From Deltaproteobacteria bacterium (GTDB lineage Bacteria; Myxococcota_A; UBA9042; PHBI01), in NCBI GenBank assembly GCA_020632715.1, contig JACKFA010000001.1:434001-498000 (forward strand): a DNA stretch of 64,000 nucleotides, written 5' to 3'. The notes under the pieces were generated by a model. That model searched no databases and was not told the DNA's origin. It worked only from the letters and a program-made list of their open reading frames with translations. Below are positions 30,978-41,258 of this stretch, one piece after another; position 1 is the stretch's first letter, and each line of letters starts with the position of its first letter. The position numbers were made by a program, and so were the translations under genes.

Positions 30978-31570
30978 AGCGGCTCCTCCAGATCGCCACC
31001 GTCGCTCTCGGTGCGCTCGCGCCGGCCGTGGCGCTGGCCGCCGAGGGTGGGCACCACGAGGCAGGGTTCGGCATGATCGAGCTCTGGTACGTGGTCGACT
31101 TCCTCATCTTCGCGTTCGTGCTCTGGTACGTCCTCTTCAAGAAGGGCACGGTCCAGCGCTTCCTCCTAGCCCGTCACAACGCGGCGAAGGCGGAGATGGA
31201 GGAGGCGACGCGCCTCAAGGCCGAGGCCGAGGCGAAGCTCGCCGAGTACGCGCGCCTCCGCGCCGGCCTCGACGCGGAGATCGCGGCCATCCGCGAGCAG
31301 TTCCGGGTCGACGGCGAGCGCGAGCGCGAGCGGATCCTCGCCGACGCGAAGGCCCAGGCCGAGCGCCTGCGGGTGACCGCCGAGAAGCAGCTCCAGCAGG
31401 AGACCGCGAAGCTCCGCGAGGAGCTCGAGCACGAGGTCGTCAAGGCCGTGCTCGAGGCCACGGAGGCGCAGGTCAAGGCGCAGATGGGCGGCACCGCCCA
31501 GCGCCAGCTCTTCAACAGCTACATCAAGGACCTCGAGAGCCTCGACTCGCTCGGCCGCTTCGCGGCCTGA
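30974..31570 (+). CDS. atpF: F-type ATP synthase subunit b
   Basis: The 198-residue product starts with a cleavable-looking signal (LLQIATVALGALAPAVALA), then a membrane helix (about 36-56, MIELWYVVDFLIFAFVLWYV) and the long stalk helix. The extra N-terminal signal is seen in several deltaproteobacterial b subunits. It dimerises with b' to hold the alpha3beta3 head through delta. The start overlaps the b' stop by four bases. Confidence 0.92.
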   Translation: MKRLLQIATVALGALAPAVALAAEGGHHEAGFGMIELWYVVDFLIFAFVLWYVLFKKGTVQRFLLARHNAAKAEMEEATRLKAEAEAKLAEYARLRAGLDAEIAAIREQFRVDGERERERILADAKAQAERLRVTAEKQLQQETAKLREELEHEVVKAVLEATEAQVKAQMGGTAQRQLFNSYIKDLESLDSLGRFAA

Positions 31571-31605
31571 GCGCGCTCGAACGGCCCCCGGACCGGAGTG
31601 CCCGC

Positions 31606-32145
31606 GTGAAGGAATCCCCCATCGCCCGCCGCTACGCGAAGGCCCTGGTCGAGCTCTGCGCCGAGGCCAAGAACCACGCGGTCATCGGCAAACAGCTCGA
31701 GTCGTTCGCCGAGACCTGGGACTCGAGCGACGAGTTCCAGAACGTCATGAAGAGCCCCGTGGTCTCGCTCGAGGACAAGCGCGAGATCCTGAACAAGCTC
31801 TTCGCGCGGAACCTGTTCGCGCCGACGACCCGCAACTTCCTCTTCGTCCTGCTCGACGCCGGCCGCATCGGCCACGTCGACGAGATCTCGCGCGCCTTCG
31901 CCGAGCTCATGGACAACGTCTCGATGCGCGTCCGCGCCACGGTGACCAGCGCCGTGCCGATGGAGCGCAGCGACCTCGTGCGCATCCAGGCGGCGCTCCA
32001 GCGCCTCACTGGCAAGACCGTGGTGCTCGACGCCAAGGTCGACCCGTCCCTCATCGGGGGCGTCGTCACCGAGATCGACAACGTCGTTCTCGACGGCAGC
32101 CTCAAGACCCAGCTCCAGACCTTGAGCGAGCGCCTGCTCGCCTGA
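31606..32145 (+). CDS. atpH: F-type ATP synthase subunit delta
   Basis: A 179-residue delta subunit starting at GTG 31606 with the characteristic SPIARRYAKALVELC opening, the region FLFVLLDAGRIGHVDEI, and the C-terminal signature DPSLIGGVVTEIDNVVLDGS. It joins the top of the F1 head to the b-b' stalk. Length is normal for the family. It lies 35 bases after the b subunit gene. Confidence 0.95.
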   Translation: MKESPIARRYAKALVELCAEAKNHAVIGKQLESFAETWDSSDEFQNVMKSPVVSLEDKREILNKLFARNLFAPTTRNFLFVLLDAGRIGHVDEISRAFAELMDNVSMRVRATVTSAVPMERSDLVRIQAALQRLTGKTVVLDAKVDPSLIGGVVTEIDNVVLDGSLKTQLQTLSERLLA

Positions 32146-32188
32146 TGGCCGGAACCCAAACGACCTCAAAGAACTCCGGAGAGGCCAC

Positions 32189-33712
<1,524 letters not shown>

Positions 33713-33755
33713 AGCCCAAGGCCCAAGCCAAAGCCAAGGCCGGCGAGGTCCTCCC

Positions 33756-34616
33756 ATGGCGAACCTGAAAGCGATCCGCACCCGGATCGGCACGGTCAAG
33801 AACACGCAGCAGATCACCAAGGCCATGAAGATGGTCGCGGCGGCCCGTCTGCGGAAGGCGCAGCTCTCGATCGAGGCGCTGCGCCCCTACGCGTACCGCA
33901 CGCGCGACATGATCGCGTCGCTCGCGGCGCGCGCGGACTTCTCCGACCACCCGCTCCTCGAGCAGCGCCCGCCGCAGAAGGTGGAGCTCCTCATCCTCAC
34001 GAGCGACCGCGGCCTCTGCGGCGGCTTCAACGGGACCATCAACCGCACCGCCGAAGCCTACGTGCGCGACAACACCGTCGGGCACGAGCAGATCTCGCTC
34101 GACATCATCGGGCGCAAGGGCTTCGAGTACTTCAAGCGGCGCGACGTCCCGATCCAGAAGCAGTTCAAGGACGTGCTCACGAACGTGAACCAGGAGACGG
34201 CCTCGGAGATCGCCGACCACGCGGTCGCGCGCTTCCTCGAGAACGACCTGGACGCGCTCTACGTCGTCTACAACGAGTTCAAGTCGGCGCTCACGCAGAC
34301 CGTCCGGGTCGAGCAGCTCCTGCCGATCGTCCCGGCCAAGGTCGACGAGGGGGCCTACCTCCCCGACTACATCTACGAGCCGTCGCGGCGCGAGATCATG
34401 GACGCGGTGATCCCCGGGCACCTCACGGTGCAGATCTACCGCATCCTGCTCGAGAGCGTCGCGAGCGAGATGGGCGCGCGCATGAGCGCGATGGACTCCG
34501 CGACCAAGAACGCGGGTGAGCTCATCGAGCGGCTGACCCTCCAGTACAACCGGGCCCGCCAGGCCGCCATCACCACCGAACTCATCGAGATCATCAGCGG
34601 CGCCGAAGCGCTCTGA
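33756..34616 (+). CDS. atpG: F-type ATP synthase subunit gamma
   Basis: A 286-residue gamma subunit, the rotating central shaft. N-terminal ANLKAIRTRIGTVKNTQQIT and KAMKMVAAARLRKAQ, the middle SDRGLCGGFN, and C-terminal MSAMDSATKNAGELIERLTLQYNRARQA are all conserved. Start ATG 33756 follows AtpA by 43 bases and has GGCGAGG upstream. Confidence 0.97.
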   Translation: MANLKAIRTRIGTVKNTQQITKAMKMVAAARLRKAQLSIEALRPYAYRTRDMIASLAARADFSDHPLLEQRPPQKVELLILTSDRGLCGGFNGTINRTAEAYVRDNTVGHEQISLDIIGRKGFEYFKRRDVPIQKQFKDVLTNVNQETASEIADHAVARFLENDLDALYVVYNEFKSALTQTVRVEQLLPIVPAKVDEGAYLPDYIYEPSRREIMDAVIPGHLTVQIYRILLESVASEMGARMSAMDSATKNAGELIERLTLQYNRARQAAITTELIEIISGAEAL

Positions 34617-34631
34617 CAGGAGTCCACACCC

Positions 34632-36077
34632 ATGGCTGCAACTTCCGACATCGCCGTCGCCCCGGGCAAGGTCACCCAGATCATCGGTCCGGTCGTCGAC
34701 GTCGAGTTCCCGGCGGGCTCGCTCCCGAACATCCTCACGGCCCTCACCGTGACGAACAAGGGGATCGACGACCGCCAGGACAACCTGACGCTCGAGGTCG
34801 CGATGCACCTCGGCGACAACACGGTCCGCACCATCGCGATGGACTCGACGGACGGCCTCCTGCGCGGCCTGTCGGTGAAGAACACCGGCAAGCCCATCGC
34901 GATGCCGGTCGGCGAGGCCGCCCTCGGGCGCATCATGAACGTCATCGGCGAGCCGATCGACGAGCGCGGCCCGGTCAACGGCGTGCGCCTCGACCCCATC
35001 CACCGCGACCCGCCGCGCCTCGTCGACCAGGACAACACGGTCGCCGCGTTCGAGACGGGCATCAAGGTCATCGACCTCCTCGCCCCCTACCAGCGCGGCG
35101 GGAAGATCGGCCTGTTCGGGGGCGCCGGCGTCGGCAAGACCGTCATCATCCAGGAGCTCATCAACAACCTCGCGAAGGAGCACGGCGGCGTGTCCGTGTT
35201 CGGCGGGGTCGGTGAGCGCACGCGCGAGGGGAACGACCTCTGGCACGAGATGGCGGAGTCGAAGCTCGCCTCGGGTGAGCCGGTGCTCAGCAAGACCGCG
35301 CTCGTCTTCGGCCAGATGAACGAGCCGCCGGGCGCCCGCGCCCGCGTCGCGCTCTCGGCGCTCACCGTGGCGGAGTTCTTCCGCGACGAGCGCGGCCAGG
35401 ACGTGCTCCTCTTCATCGACAACATCTTCCGCTTCACGCAGGCGGGCTCCGAGGTGTCCGCGCTCCTCGGCCGTATCCCGAGCGCCGTGGGCTACCAGCC
35501 GACGCTCTCGACGGAGATGGGCGCCCTCCAGGAGCGCATCACGTCGACGAAGAAGGGGTCGATCACCTCGGTGCAGGCGGTGTACGTGCCCGCCGACGAC
35601 CTCACCGACCCGGCGCCGGCGACCACCTTCGCCCACCTCGACGCCACGACCGTGCTCTCGCGTCAGCTCTCGTCCCTCGGCATCTACCCCGCCGTGGATC
35701 CGCTCGACTCGTCGAGCCGCATCCTCTCGCCGGACGTCGTCGGCGAGGAGCACTACGCGGTCGCGCGTCGCGTGCAGGAGATCCTGCAGGGCTACAAGGA
35801 TCTGCAGGACATCATCGCCATCCTCGGCATGGACGAGCTCTCCGAGGAGCAGAAGCTGATCGTCGCGCGCGCCCGCAGGATCCAGCGCTTCCTCTCGCAG
35901 CCCTTCCACGTCGCCGAGGTCTTCACGGGCTTCGCCGGCAAGTACGTGAAGCTCGCGGACACCATCAAGGGCTTCAAGGGCATCTGCGAGGGTGAGTACG
36001 ACCACATCCCCGAGCAGGCCTTCTACATGAAGGGCGGCATCGACGAGGTCGTCGAGGCGGCCAAGGGGCTCGCGTGA
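34632..36077 (+). CDS. atpD: F-type ATP synthase subunit beta
   Basis: The 481-residue catalytic subunit has the P-loop GGAGVGKT near residue 163, the catalytic Glu in GERTREGND, Walker B VLLFIDNIFRF, and the DELSEEQKLIVARARRIQRF segment. The stop codon overlaps the epsilon start by one base (TGATG). Preceded by CAGGAG 10 bases before the ATG. Length and sequence are standard. Confidence 0.98.
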   Translation: MAATSDIAVAPGKVTQIIGPVVDVEFPAGSLPNILTALTVTNKGIDDRQDNLTLEVAMHLGDNTVRTIAMDSTDGLLRGLSVKNTGKPIAMPVGEAALGRIMNVIGEPIDERGPVNGVRLDPIHRDPPRLVDQDNTVAAFETGIKVIDLLAPYQRGGKIGLFGGAGVGKTVIIQELINNLAKEHGGVSVFGGVGERTREGNDLWHEMAESKLASGEPVLSKTALVFGQMNEPPGARARVALSALTVAEFFRDERGQDVLLFIDNIFRFTQAGSEVSALLGRIPSAVGYQPTLSTEMGALQERITSTKKGSITSVQAVYVPADDLTDPAPATTFAHLDATTVLSRQLSSLGIYPAVDPLDSSSRILSPDVVGEEHYAVARRVQEILQGYKDLQDIIAILGMDELSEEQKLIVARARRIQRFLSQPFHVAEVFTGFAGKYVKLADTIKGFKGICEGEYDHIPEQAFYMKGGIDEVVEAAKGLA

Positions 36078-36532
36078 TGCGTCTCCGCGTCGTGACCCCC
36101 GAGGGGGCCAAGATCGAGGCCCAGGTGACGTCGGTGACGGCGCCCGGGTCGGCCGGTGAGCTCGGGATCCTCCCGGGCCACGTGCCGCTCCTGACGAGCC
36201 TGACGATCGGCAAGCTCTCGTTCGTGACGGGCGGGAAGACCGTGCACCTCGCCGTCAACGGTGGGTTCATGGAGGTCCACGACGACGACGTGATCGTCGT
36301 GACCGAGACGGCCGAGGAGCCGGACGCCATCGACGTCGCGCGCGCCCGCGCCTCCGTCGAGCGGGTCGACCGCGACATCGTCCAGCTCGACGCGCAGACG
36401 CAGCCCGAGAAGGTCGCGCAGCTGAACCGCCGCAAGGCCCGCGCGCTGAACCGCATCAAGACCGCGGAGCTGCACGGTACGCCCGACGCGCTCCGCAAGG
36501 TGCGCGAGGCGCCGCCTCAGGCCGGGGCGTGA
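36077..36532 (+). CDS. atpC: F-type ATP synthase subunit epsilon
   Basis: A 151-residue epsilon subunit: N-terminal beta sandwich (RLRVVTPEGAKIEAQVTSV, GELGILPGHVPLLTSL) and a C-terminal helical hairpin that can inhibit ATP hydrolysis. ATG 36077 gives a one-base overlap with atpD; a GTG one codon upstream is an alternative. Its stop overlaps the next gene, a methyltransferase, by four bases. Confidence 0.95.
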   Translation: MRLRVVTPEGAKIEAQVTSVTAPGSAGELGILPGHVPLLTSLTIGKLSFVTGGKTVHLAVNGGFMEVHDDDVIVVTETAEEPDAIDVARARASVERVDRDIVQLDAQTQPEKVAQLNRRKARALNRIKTAELHGTPDALRKVREAPPQAGA

Positions 36533-37467
36533 GCCCCGGGGCGGGCGACCGCCCCACGGACGCGCCGCCCCACGCGGCGCTCCGCGTCCCCGCGCCGGAC
36601 GACGGGACCCGCGAGGTCCCGTGGTCCGAGCGTGTGGCGCTCCCGGACGGGACCCCCGTCCTCATGCCGAACGCGGCCGCGTGGCTCGCGGAGAGCGCGG
36701 GCGAGGTCGACGCCGAGCTGCTCGCCCTCCCCTACCCCACGCTCTGCCGTCTCGCGCGCGTGCTCCCCGAGATCGGCGCGGAGGTGCCGCTGCGGACGGC
36801 GCTGCGGGAGGTCCTCGCGACCCACGCCCCGGACGGTGCCAGGCTCGCCGTCGAGGCCGGCTGCGGTGTCGGCCCCGATCTCCCCGCGCTCCGCGCGGTC
36901 GCGGACGCGGTCGTCGCCGTGGACGGGGGCGTCGCGAACGCGCGCGTCGCCCGCGCCCTCGTGAGGGGTGAGGCGGTCGCCGGGCTCGCGCGGCACGAGG
37001 GACGCAGCTTCGCGACCGGCGAGGACATCGTCCGCGCCGCGCTCGACGGCGTCACGGTCGTCGTCGGGAACGCGCTGGAGCTCCCGCTCCGGGACGCGTG
37101 CGCGGACGTCGCGCTCGCGGCGAACCTCGTCGACAGCATCCGCGATCCGCTCCGGCTCATCGCCGAGCTCGACCGCGTGCTGCGCCCCGGCGGGCTGCTC
37201 GTCCTCACGAGCCCCTTCGCCTGGGACGACCGCATCACGCCGCCCGAAGCGCAGCTCGGCGGCAGCACGATCCCCGCGTTCGCGGCGATGGGCAGCGAGG
37301 CCGCCCTCGCGGCGATCCTGCGCGGCGAGACGCCGTGGCTCTCGCACCTCCGCTACGCGATCCTCGAGACGCGCGACGTCCCGTGGACGCTTCGCGACCA
37401 CGCGCGCGCCACCTCCACGTACGACGTGCACCTCCTCGTGGCGAGGAAGGCGACCGCCACGGGATGA
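36529..37467 (+). CDS. Class I SAM-dependent methyltransferase, coupled to the ATP synthase operon
   Basis: A 312-residue protein starting at GTG 36529 inside the epsilon stop (GTGA overlap). The N-terminal third has no recognised domain. From about residue 107 it shows motif I (VEAGCGVGPDLPAL), an acidic strand (VVAVDGG), the motif IV-like region (VVGNALELPLRDACADVAL) and the post-motif RPGGLLVLTSPFAW, so it is a Methyltransf_11-like enzyme. The substrate is unknown. The overlap implies translation tied to epsilon, which is unusual for ATP synthase operons; modification of an ATPase subunit or a quinone-type lipid is a possible but untested role. Confidence 0.85.
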   Translation: MSPGAGDRPTDAPPHAALRVPAPDDGTREVPWSERVALPDGTPVLMPNAAAWLAESAGEVDAELLALPYPTLCRLARVLPEIGAEVPLRTALREVLATHAPDGARLAVEAGCGVGPDLPALRAVADAVVAVDGGVANARVARALVRGEAVAGLARHEGRSFATGEDIVRAALDGVTVVVGNALELPLRDACADVALAANLVDSIRDPLRLIAELDRVLRPGGLLVLTSPFAWDDRITPPEAQLGGSTIPAFAAMGSEAALAAILRGETPWLSHLRYAILETRDVPWTLRDHARATSTYDVHLLVARKATATG

Positions 37468-37581
37468 TCGCGCGTTCGGTCGCTGCGGGCGCGGGCGCGC
37501 GGCGCGAAGCCCTTCTTGCGACGACTACGCGGGCCCGGCAGATTGTGTCGAGCGCGCGCTGGCCACACGCGCAGGAGTGAG

Positions 37582-38475
37582 ATGCCCAACCGGATCAAGG
37601 TGAGGACGGGTCGCGTCCGCGCCGTCTGCTGGTTCGTCGTCCTGGCGATCGCCGGGCTCGACGCCGTCGTGGCGACGCCGATCGGCCTCTCCGTGCTCTA
37701 CATCGTGCCGCTCGCCTTCGCGGCGCCGGTGCTCCCGCGCATCGAGCTCGTCGCGATGGCGCTCGCGTCGGGCGTCATGTGGGCCCTCTTCGGGCCGTTC
37801 GCGGACCCGCTCGGGATCCGCGAGATCACGCTCTCGCTGCCGCCGCTCGCCCAGGCCGTCGTCTCCACCATCGTCGCCCTCGGCGGCTTCGTGATGGCCG
37901 CGCTCATCCTGCAGAAGCTCGGCCTCCAGCGCCGCGACATCGTCGCGCTCCGCTCCGCCGTCGAGACGGACGCCCTGACCGGGCTCCCGAACCGCCGCGC
38001 CCTCGACGCCTTCATGACGCGCTACGAGGACGGCCCCGCCACGGTGCTCATGGTCGACATCGACCACTTCAAGCACGTGAACGACGTTCACGGCCACCCC
38101 GTCGGCGACCGCGCGCTCGTGCACGCGGGGAACCTCCTCCGCGGGAGCGTCCGCGCGGGCGATCTCGTCGCGCGCTATGGCGGCGAGGAGTTCGTCATGG
38201 TGCTGCCGGACGCCCCGCCCTCCGTCGGCGAGCGCGTCGCGACCGAGATCGTCGCCACCTTCCGCCAGCGGCCGATGCTCGGCGGCGGCCTCTCGCTGCC
38301 CCTGACGGTCTCCGTCGGTGTCGCGACGGGCGCGCTCACCGACGAGCTCGTCGCGCGCGCCGACAGCGCCGTCTACATGGCCAAGGCCAACGGCCGCGAC
38401 CAGCACGTCGTGTACTCGCTCGACGTCCCCGACGGCCCAGCCCTCGGCCCGGCCGGCTCCCGCCTCGTCCACTGA
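37582..38475 (+). CDS. Membrane diguanylate cyclase (GGDEF)
   Basis: A 297-residue protein: about four N-terminal membrane helices (residues 12-105), a short linker helix (ILQKLGLQRRDIVALRSAVE) and a GGDEF domain with TDALTGLPNRRAL, the metal-binding VDIDHFKHVND and active-site GGEEF at 200-204. The inhibitory I-site RAGD is at 191-194, five residues before GGEEF, so product inhibition is expected. It should make c-di-GMP in response to an unknown membrane signal. ATG 37582 follows AGGAG; the longer frame from 37516 has no signal. The stop is 12 bases from the convergent lipoprotein gene. Confidence 0.93.
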   Translation: MPNRIKVRTGRVRAVCWFVVLAIAGLDAVVATPIGLSVLYIVPLAFAAPVLPRIELVAMALASGVMWALFGPFADPLGIREITLSLPPLAQAVVSTIVALGGFVMAALILQKLGLQRRDIVALRSAVETDALTGLPNRRALDAFMTRYEDGPATVLMVDIDHFKHVNDVHGHPVGDRALVHAGNLLRGSVRAGDLVARYGGEEFVMVLPDAPPSVGERVATEIVATFRQRPMLGGGLSLPLTVSVGVATGALTDELVARADSAVYMAKANGRDQHVVYSLDVPDGPALGPAGSRLVH

Positions 38476-38487
38476 CGTCGCGCAGCC

Positions 38488-39594
38488 CTACTCGCAGACG
38501 GGCGGCTGGCACGTGCCGGAGACGTAGTCGCACGTCCCGGAGAGGCACTCCGCGTCGTTGTCGCACGGGAGGTCGTCGGCCTTCCGATCCGCGCAGCGGC
38601 TCGTCGCGTCGCACCACAGGCCCGTGGCGCAGACGTTCGGCGAGTCGCTCCCCTGCGGGCAGACCGTGCCCGCGGCGCCGTTCCCCCAGGGCTGACACGT
38701 CCCGTCGATGCAGCTCAGGCGGCTCATCGGGTTGCAGAAGGGCGCAGACACGCCGTCCACGCTGCACGCGGCGCCGGCCGTGACCGCGAGCGCGACCGCC
38801 GCGCACGTCCCGTCGACGCAGAGCTCGCCCTCGGGGCAGAGGCGGGAGCTCGTGCAGGGAGAGCCCGACGGGAGCGGCGCGACGCAGGCGTTCTGGCCCA
38901 CGTCGCCGTAGCCGCAGACGAGACCGGCGGCGCAGGTCGGGAGGGTCGCCGCGTCGGTGAGGACGTCGCAGGTCTCGCCCAGCTGGGCCGTGGTGCGGGA
39001 GACGACGACGCAGAGCCCGTCGAGGCACGCCGCGAGCTCGCTCCCGACGCGGCAGCGGTAGTCCGGACACGCCTCCCCGATGCCAGGGAGCGCCTTGCAG
39101 ACGCCGTCGCAGTCGCCGCCCTGGTTGCCGTCGCAGAAGCCCCCAGCGCACTCGTCGTCGACCCGGCACGCGCCGCCGGGCGCGACCGTGCCCGCGAAGG
39201 CCGCGCGGCAGTCCGGGACGGCGTCGAGCGACACGTCGCAGGTCGCGCGGGCCGTCGCGAGGCAGCGCGAGAAGGCCGCGCCGTCGAAGGTGATGCGACC
39301 GGCGGCGACGAGCGCCTCGCGGCTCGTCGCGGGGTCGCCGGCGACGATCGACCCGATGTAGTCTCGGCAGGCGGCCGGGCCGGCCGCCGCCGCGAGCCAG
39401 GCGTAGATCCTGGTCTCGGTCTGGGCCGAGGTGGCGTCGCACGAGGCGAGGATGTCGCAGAACGTGGCGGCCATCTCCTCGTCGATGCGGCTCGGGCTCG
39501 TGACGCCGCTGCTGCCGCCGCCGTCGTCACCACATGCCGCGAGCAGGGGGACCGCAGCGAGCAAGCCGAAGAGCAGTGACGTCACGTGTCGCAT
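38488..39594 (-). CDS. Cysteine-rich lipoprotein
   Basis: A 368-residue product with lipoprotein signal MRHVTSLLFGLLAAVPLLAAC and a Gly/Ser linker. The first third is a helical domain (ATFCDILASC, YAWLAAAAGPAACRDYI) that resembles the N-terminal part of many Myxococcota lipoproteins. The rest consists of short Cys modules (GACRVDDECAGGFCDG, LCPEGELCVDGTCA, LPCDNDAECLSGTCD). These recall the conserved GxxCxxxxxCxxGxxC surface proteins found elsewhere in this window. Function unknown. ATG 39594 begins the signal peptide. It lies downstream of the HTH-EgtD-type gene on the same strand, 65 bases apart. Confidence 0.85.
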   Translation of the reverse strand: MRHVTSLLFGLLAAVPLLAACGDDGGGSSGVTSPSRIDEEMAATFCDILASCDATSAQTETRIYAWLAAAAGPAACRDYIGSIVAGDPATSREALVAAGRITFDGAAFSRCLATARATCDVSLDAVPDCRAAFAGTVAPGGACRVDDECAGGFCDGNQGGDCDGVCKALPGIGEACPDYRCRVGSELAACLDGLCVVVSRTTAQLGETCDVLTDAATLPTCAAGLVCGYGDVGQNACVAPLPSGSPCTSSRLCPEGELCVDGTCAAVALAVTAGAACSVDGVSAPFCNPMSRLSCIDGTCQPWGNGAAGTVCPQGSDSPNVCATGLWCDATSRCADRKADDLPCDNDAECLSGTCDYVSGTCQPPVCE

Positions 39595-39659
39595 GGTGTC
39601 TCCATGGCGCTCCGTCGCGCCCCGTCTCGGCGCTCTCGCGCGCCTCGTCGCTCTCCGCG

Positions 39660-41021
39660 TTACTCCGAGCGCGCCTTCCGACGCAAGAGCAGGTGGGCCA
39701 CGCGGGCGTGCCGGCGCCCGTCGTGCACGGTGTGGACGCGCTCGACGGCGAGCTCGCGCTCCTCGAGCCAGGTCGTCAGGTGGTCGAGGCGGTAGCGCCG
39801 CGAGTAGAGCATGGTGCAGACGCGGCCCTGCTCGGGGAGGATCAGGTCGTGGCAGAAGTTCACGGCGCCCGGCACCTGGCAGCTCGCGTCGTCGCTCCGG
39901 AGCCAGACGCGGAGCCCGAGGTCGGCGGGCGCACGCCCCATGGCGGCCTCCCAGCGCCGGAAGGGCCCCTGGAGCAGCATGCGGCGGCTCGCCTCCGACG
40001 CCGTCTCGGCGTTCTTCGGCTCCGTCAGCCGGAAGAGCGGGTCGAGCGCGATGGGCTCGAGCACGAGCCCGACCTCGAGCCAGACGAGGTCCCCTGGCCG
40101 CGTCACGCGCCAGAGGCGCTGCCGGATGAAGCGCTCCTCGTCGCGCAGGTTCCCGAAGGTGTTGCCGAGGAGGAGGATGAGGCGCGCGCCGTCCTCGACG
40201 GGGCGCGTGGCGGTCGGGAGCCAGCGCATGAAGCGGAGATCCCCCTCCTCGAAGTCGGCGCAGACGGGCTGCTGCGCGTAGCGCACGCCCGCGTCGGCGG
40301 GGGCCGCGCTCGCGATCGCCTCGGCGCCGCGCGTCGCCGCGCGCACGAGGAGCGGGATGGAGACGTCGACCGGGACGTAGTGCAGCCACTCGAGGTGGCG
40401 GTCGCCGGCGAGGGCGAGGATCTGCTCGAGGACGGCGGCCTCCTTGGCGCCGTCGCCGCAGCCGAGCCCGATGACGTCGATGCCCTTGAGGGCGCCCTTG
40501 CGGTCGACGCCGAGCGCGCGCGCGAGGGGGCTCGCGACGCGGCCGTGGCGGTCCTTCGCGGGGTCGAGCCAGGCCGTGGCGGCGGCGCGCGTGCCGCGGA
40601 CCCAGGCGTCCTGCTCGTAGCCGTCCTGGATGAGGCTCATCCACGCGAGCGCGCCCTGCGGCTCGTAGTAGAGGAAGCGGTGCCCGAGGTAGTCGAAGCC
40701 GACGCGGTCGCGGAACTGCCGGAGGAGGTCGTCGGGGCTCGCGCCCGCCTCGATGACGATGGGGTGGAGCCCATCCTTGTGGGCGTCGCGCGCGCTCGCG
40801 GCGCGCTGGGCGAGGCCGCGGATCTGCGCCTCGAGAGCGCGCTTCACGGCGGCGAGGGTCTGGAGCTTGAACTCCTTCACGGCGCCGCCGCGCCAGTTCG
40901 GCACGTTGTCCGGGGTGACGTCCGCGAGGCGCGCGAGGTCCCCGTCGGTCGCGAAGCCGAGGGCGTCGGCGACCGAGAGGAAGAGGTCCATGAGCTGGCT
41001 CGGTCCTCGTCTGCGTGACAA
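39660..41021 (-). CDS. EgtD-like SAM methyltransferase with an N-terminal HTH-like domain
   Basis: The 453-residue product joins an N-terminal helix-turn-helix-like segment (residues 11-70: DLARLADVTPDNVPNWRGG then KLQTLAAVKRAL) to a Methyltransf_33 (histidine-specific, EgtD-type) domain. The latter shows motif I as DVIGLGCGDGAKE near residue 185, the acidic WLHYVPVDVS and LLLGNTFGN, a hallmark of the EgtD family. EgtD trimethylates histidine for ergothioneine; no egtB is nearby, so the substrate may differ. A TTG start at 41021 is supported by GGAGGAG at 41029-41035; ATG 40991 (residue 11) is the alternative and still keeps the HTH. The fusion suggests DNA binding or autoregulation coupled to methylation. 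Confidence 0.82.
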   Translation of the reverse strand: MSRRRGPSQLMDLFLSVADALGFATDGDLARLADVTPDNVPNWRGGAVKEFKLQTLAAVKRALEAQIRGLAQRAASARDAHKDGLHPIVIEAGASPDDLLRQFRDRVGFDYLGHRFLYYEPQGALAWMSLIQDGYEQDAWVRGTRAAATAWLDPAKDRHGRVASPLARALGVDRKGALKGIDVIGLGCGDGAKEAAVLEQILALAGDRHLEWLHYVPVDVSIPLLVRAATRGAEAIASAAPADAGVRYAQQPVCADFEEGDLRFMRWLPTATRPVEDGARLILLLGNTFGNLRDEERFIRQRLWRVTRPGDLVWLEVGLVLEPIALDPLFRLTEPKNAETASEASRRMLLQGPFRRWEAAMGRAPADLGLRVWLRSDDASCQVPGAVNFCHDLILPEQGRVCTMLYSRRYRLDHLTTWLEERELAVERVHTVHDGRRHARVAHLLLRRKARSE

Positions 41022-41028
41022 CGGGTCG

Positions 41029-41035
41029 CTCCTCC
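41029..41035 (-). promoter_or_regulatory. Shine-Dalgarno GGAGGAG supporting a TTG start
   Basis: On the - strand GGAGGAG is followed by seven bases and then TTG (41021). No comparable site precedes the internal ATG at 40991. Confidence 0.6.
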
Positions 41036-41258
41036 GTCGCGGCGCTCTGGTGATGGGGAGCGTCGAGGGTAGTGGGGGGAGACGGGCCTCACAAGGCGTG
41101 TCGAAGGTCCTTCTCGCCTAGGGCGACTTTCTTGGTCGCCGCGTCGACTTTTTCCGGACGACGCGCCGAACTTCCCGCGGCGCGCGGCTCCCGGCGGGGG
41201 CCATGCTGAGGATGGAGATCCGACCGAGCCCACGACGCACGATCACGAGGAGGAGACC

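Noticed and set aside
41122..41140. Hairpin GGCGAC-TTTCTTG-GTCGCC as terminator
   Set aside because: It lies between divergent genes, with no upstream gene to terminate, and the nearest T-run is eight bases away.
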